From contig CANNUR010000127.1 of the NCBI GenBank assembly GCA_947523045.1, positions 1 to 8,102 of the forward strand: 8,102 bases of DNA, read 5' to 3'. Under the pieces are notes generated by a model that worked only from the letters and a program-made list of their open reading frames with translations, was not told the DNA's origin and searched no databases. Both the position numbers and the translations under genes were made by a program. Origin of the DNA: an uncultured Prosthecobacter sp. GTDB taxonomy: Bacteria > Verrucomicrobiota > Verrucomicrobiia > Verrucomicrobiales > Verrucomicrobiaceae. Position 1 is the first letter of the stretch. Each line of letters begins with the position of its first letter. Shown here one piece after another: positions 6,234-8,102 of this stretch.

Positions 6234-7460
6234 ATGAGCACACATCCCTTTCAGAACCCATTCCGACCGGGCGCAGGGCATTCCCCCCCCTACTTGGCTG
6301 GTCGTGAAGACGAGAAGGCCGAGTTTGCCAAGCTACTGACCCAAAGTCCCGTGATGACCAACATGGTCCTCACCGGCCTGCGTGGCGTCGGCAAGACCGT
6401 CTTGCTAGAAACCTTCAAGCCCATCGCCATGCAGGCAGACTGGCTTTGGGCGGGCACAGACCTGTCTGAGACCGCCAGCGTGAGCGAAGACAACATCGCG
6501 ATCCGCATCCTTGCTGATCTGTCGCCGCTGGTCTCTGGTGTGGTGGTGCAAGAGTTGGAGCAGCGTCGCCTCGGCTTCCAGGCAGAGGCCGAGAAGGTCA
6601 AAGTCCATCTCGATTTCGATCTGCTCAAACGGGTCTATGACACCACGCCTGGGCTGTCTGCGGACAAACTCAAGGCGGTACTAGAGTTGGTATGGAGCTG
6701 TCTGGCCTTGACCCCATGCAAGGGCATCGTGCTGGCTTATGACGAAGCACAGAACCTCGGAGACCAAGCAGAGCGAAACCAATATCCGCTCTCGCTTCTT
6801 CTGGATGTCTTTCAGTCCATCCAGAAGAAGGGACTGCCCATCCTGCTGGTGCTGACGGGGCTGCCCACCCTTTTCCCAAAGCTGGTGGAGGCCCGCACTT
6901 TTGCGGAACGCATGTTCCATGTGGTGACGCTGGGCCGCCTCAATGATGAGGAGTGCCGGCAGGCGATCACCATTCCCGTGAAGGCAAAGAACTGCCCCGT
7001 GACGATCACGGAGCCAGCCATCGCGGCGATCACAAAAAGCTCCGGCGGCTATCCGTACTTTGTGCAGTTCCTCTGCCGCGAGATTTACGATTCCTACCTT
7101 CAGCAAAAAGCCTCCGGCGTGCTTGATCCGGTGGTGACGGTGGCTCAGGTGGTGCGAAAGCTGGACACGGATTTCTTCGCTGGACGCTGGAACCGCGTGA
7201 CGGACCGTCAACGCGAGCTTTTGACCATCGTGGCGATGCTCTCCAACTGCGATGATGAGTTTTCGGTGAGCGAGATCGTGGCAAAATCGAAGGAATCCGG
7301 CATCAAGCCCTTCAGCAGCAGTCATGTGAACCAGATGCTGGCCGCGCTGAGTGATAACGGCTTGGTTTACAAAAACCGCTACGGCAAATACGCCTTCGCC
7401 GTGCCTTTGCTGGGCGAATTCATCCGGCGGCAGCAGGCAACATTCAATCTGCGGCCCTGA
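6234..7460 (+). CDS. P-loop (AAA+/STAND-like) ATPase of unknown function with C-terminal winged-helix-like region
   Basis: A 408-residue predicted cytosolic ATPase. It opens with N-P-F-R-P-G-A-G-H-S-P-P-Y-L-A-G-R-E (8-25), a signature I recognise from an uncharacterised bacterial ATPase family. Walker A is G-L-R-G-V-G-K-T (48-55) and Walker B I-V-L-A-Y-D-E-A-Q (165-173). L-V-L-T-G-L-P (205-211) is sensor-1-like, R226 a possible arginine finger, and S-G-G-Y-P-Y-F-V-Q (270-278) matches the lid of Orc1/Cdc6- and STAND-type ATPases. Residues about 322-398 look like a winged helix: an R-Q-R-E-L-L-T-I-V-A helix, then S-S-S-H-V-N-Q-M-L-A-A-L-S-D-N-G-L-V-Y-K. That suggests DNA or partner binding; there is no nuclease or membrane segment. 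The ATG at 6234 is used; a TTG at 6213 is in frame, and neither has a Shine-Dalgarno match. Third positions are much less GC-biased than in neighbouring genes, suggesting transfer. Eight consecutive C occur at codons 17-19. Confidence 0.85.
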   Translation: MSTHPFQNPFRPGAGHSPPYLAGREDEKAEFAKLLTQSPVMTNMVLTGLRGVGKTVLLETFKPIAMQADWLWAGTDLSETASVSEDNIAIRILADLSPLVSGVVVQELEQRRLGFQAEAEKVKVHLDFDLLKRVYDTTPGLSADKLKAVLELVWSCLALTPCKGIVLAYDEAQNLGDQAERNQYPLSLLLDVFQSIQKKGLPILLVLTGLPTLFPKLVEARTFAERMFHVVTLGRLNDEECRQAITIPVKAKNCPVTITEPAIAAITKSSGGYPYFVQFLCREIYDSYLQQKASGVLDPVVTVAQVVRKLDTDFFAGRWNRVTDRQRELLTIVAMLSNCDDEFSVSEIVAKSKESGIKPFSSSHVNQMLAALSDNGLVYKNRYGKYAFAVPLLGEFIRRQQATFNLRP

Positions 7461-7509
7461 TTCCCAGACCCGTCAGACCGAAGACGAAGACGCTGTGAGA
7501 GCTCGCCGG

Positions 7510-8102
7510 TCAGCCGGCCGCCAGCGCCGCGTTCTTCTCGATCTGGTCGGTGATCTCCAGGGCGATGCGCACCGCCTCGGCGCCTTCCTGGCCGCTGACC
7601 ACCGGTCGCTTGCCCTGGCGGGCGCACTCGACGAAGGCGGCGATCTCGAGCTTGAGCGGCTCGTCCTTCTCGACCTCGACGGCGTCGCGGACGATCTGCA
7701 TGCCGTCGCGCCGGTAGATCCAGCCGCTCTGCTCCTGGTAATCCAGGCTCAGGTAGCTGTCGGGCTGGAAGACGCGGATCTTGCGCATCTTCTCCGGACT
7801 GATGCGGCTGGCGGTGAGGTTGGCGATGCAGCCGTTGGCGAACTTCAGGCGGGCGTTGGCGATGTCCTCGCGCTTGGTCAGCACCGGGATGCCGACGGCA
7901 TCCACCTGGATGAGCGGCGACTTCACCAGGTGCAGCACGATCTCGATGTCGTGGATCATGACGTCGAGCACGACGCCGATGTCCATGCTGCGGTTCGGGA
8001 AGGGCGACAGCCGGTGCGCCTCGATGAAGCGCGGCTGGTTCATGCGCTCCTCCAGCTGGCGCAGCACGGGATTGAAGCGCTCGATGTGACCGACCTGCAG
8101 GA
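7510..8102 (-). CDS. Gfo/Idh/MocA family oxidoreductase of the lipid A locus type, C-terminal part
   Basis: The frame is open to the right edge, so the N-terminal Rossmann domain lies outside the window; a GTG at 8067 is internal. About 197 residues are visible. They begin L-Q-V-G-H-I-E-R-F-N-P, a standard Gfo/Idh/MocA motif just after the nucleotide-binding domain. They continue through D-I-G-V-V-L-D-V-M-I-H-D-I-E, the usual Asp/His catalytic region, and a beta-sheet domain (A-R-L-K-F-A-N-G-C-I-A-N-L-T-A-S-R). It ends with a helix bearing E-A-V-R-I-A-L-E-I-T. Proteins of this type are often encoded between lpxA and lpxB, where a role in sugar-nucleotide or lipid A chemistry is suspected. Here lpxB is the next same-strand gene but lies 1.7 kb away, across the ATPase gene. 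Family assignment is firm; the lipid A link rests on context. Confidence 0.88.
   Translation of the reverse strand, partial: LQVGHIERFNPVLRQLEERMNQPRFIEAHRLSPFPNRSMDIGVVLDVMIHDIEIVLHLVKSPLIQVDAVGIPVLTKREDIANARLKFANGCIANLTASRISPEKMRKIRVFQPDSYLSLDYQEQSGWIYRRDGMQIVRDAVEVEKDEPLKLEIAAFVECARQGKRPVVSGQEGAEAVRIALEITDQIEKNAALAAG

Noticed and set aside
6681..7325. 214-codon minus-strand frame inside the ATPase gene
   Set aside because: It is His/Leu-rich with no motif, and the sense frame carries Walker B and lid motifs over the same bases.
7461..7509. Search for a terminator, terminal repeat or target duplication after the ATPase gene
   Set aside because: Only a tiny GAAGAC tandem repeat is seen; nothing matches the inverted repeat or sequences upstream of the ATPase.

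Overview
The window is GC-rich and comes from a Gram-negative bacterium: it carries lpxB, the lipid A disaccharide synthase gene. A Gfo/Idh/MocA oxidoreductase in line upstream of lpxB on the same strand is an arrangement known from lipid A loci of several Gram-negative phyla. The secreted lyase-like protein starts with a SHD1-like domain, which is typical of the PVC superphylum. Most starts lack a clear Shine-Dalgarno sequence. Together these suggest Verrucomicrobiota or a close PVC relative. This is inference; no marker gene fixes the taxon.

Layout. (1) 2-304: 3' part of a VOC/glyoxalase-like gene (+), cut by the window edge. (2) 359-4599: a probable carbohydrate module. A GntR/FCD repressor gene (2690-3355, -) lies upstream of a secreted heparinase II/III-like gene (359-2599, -). 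It is divergent from a Gfo/Idh/MocA oxidoreductase gene (3433-4599, +). The divergent gap holds a 17-bp palindrome that is a good operator candidate, so one repressor may control both directions. (3) 4610-5770 (-): lpxB, convergent with the oxidoreductase and only 10 bp from it. (4) 5771-6233: a 463-bp stretch with no convincing gene. It holds a candidate lpxB promoter, small hairpins, a short coding-like remnant and a strong 30-bp inverted repeat. (5) 6234-7460 (+): a P-loop ATPase with a C-terminal winged-helix-like region, visibly less GC-rich than its neighbours. (6) 7510-8102 (-): C-terminal part of a second Gfo/Idh/MocA protein, of the type found next to lpxA/lpxB.

How it fits together. 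The two ends of a lipid A cluster (Gfo/Idh then lpxB, both -) appear to have been separated by an opposite-strand insertion of about 1.5-1.7 kb carrying the ATPase and its own inverted-repeat regulatory region. lpxB seems to have its own promoter. The ATPase belongs to a family I recognise by its N-terminal NPFRPGAG...PPYLAGR signature and GLRGVGKT P-loop, but whose function I do not know. It is the least explained element here. I see no transposase, integrase, tRNA, rRNA or CRISPR array, and no complete multi-gene novel system. The ATPase islet and its repeat are the best candidates for something undescribed.
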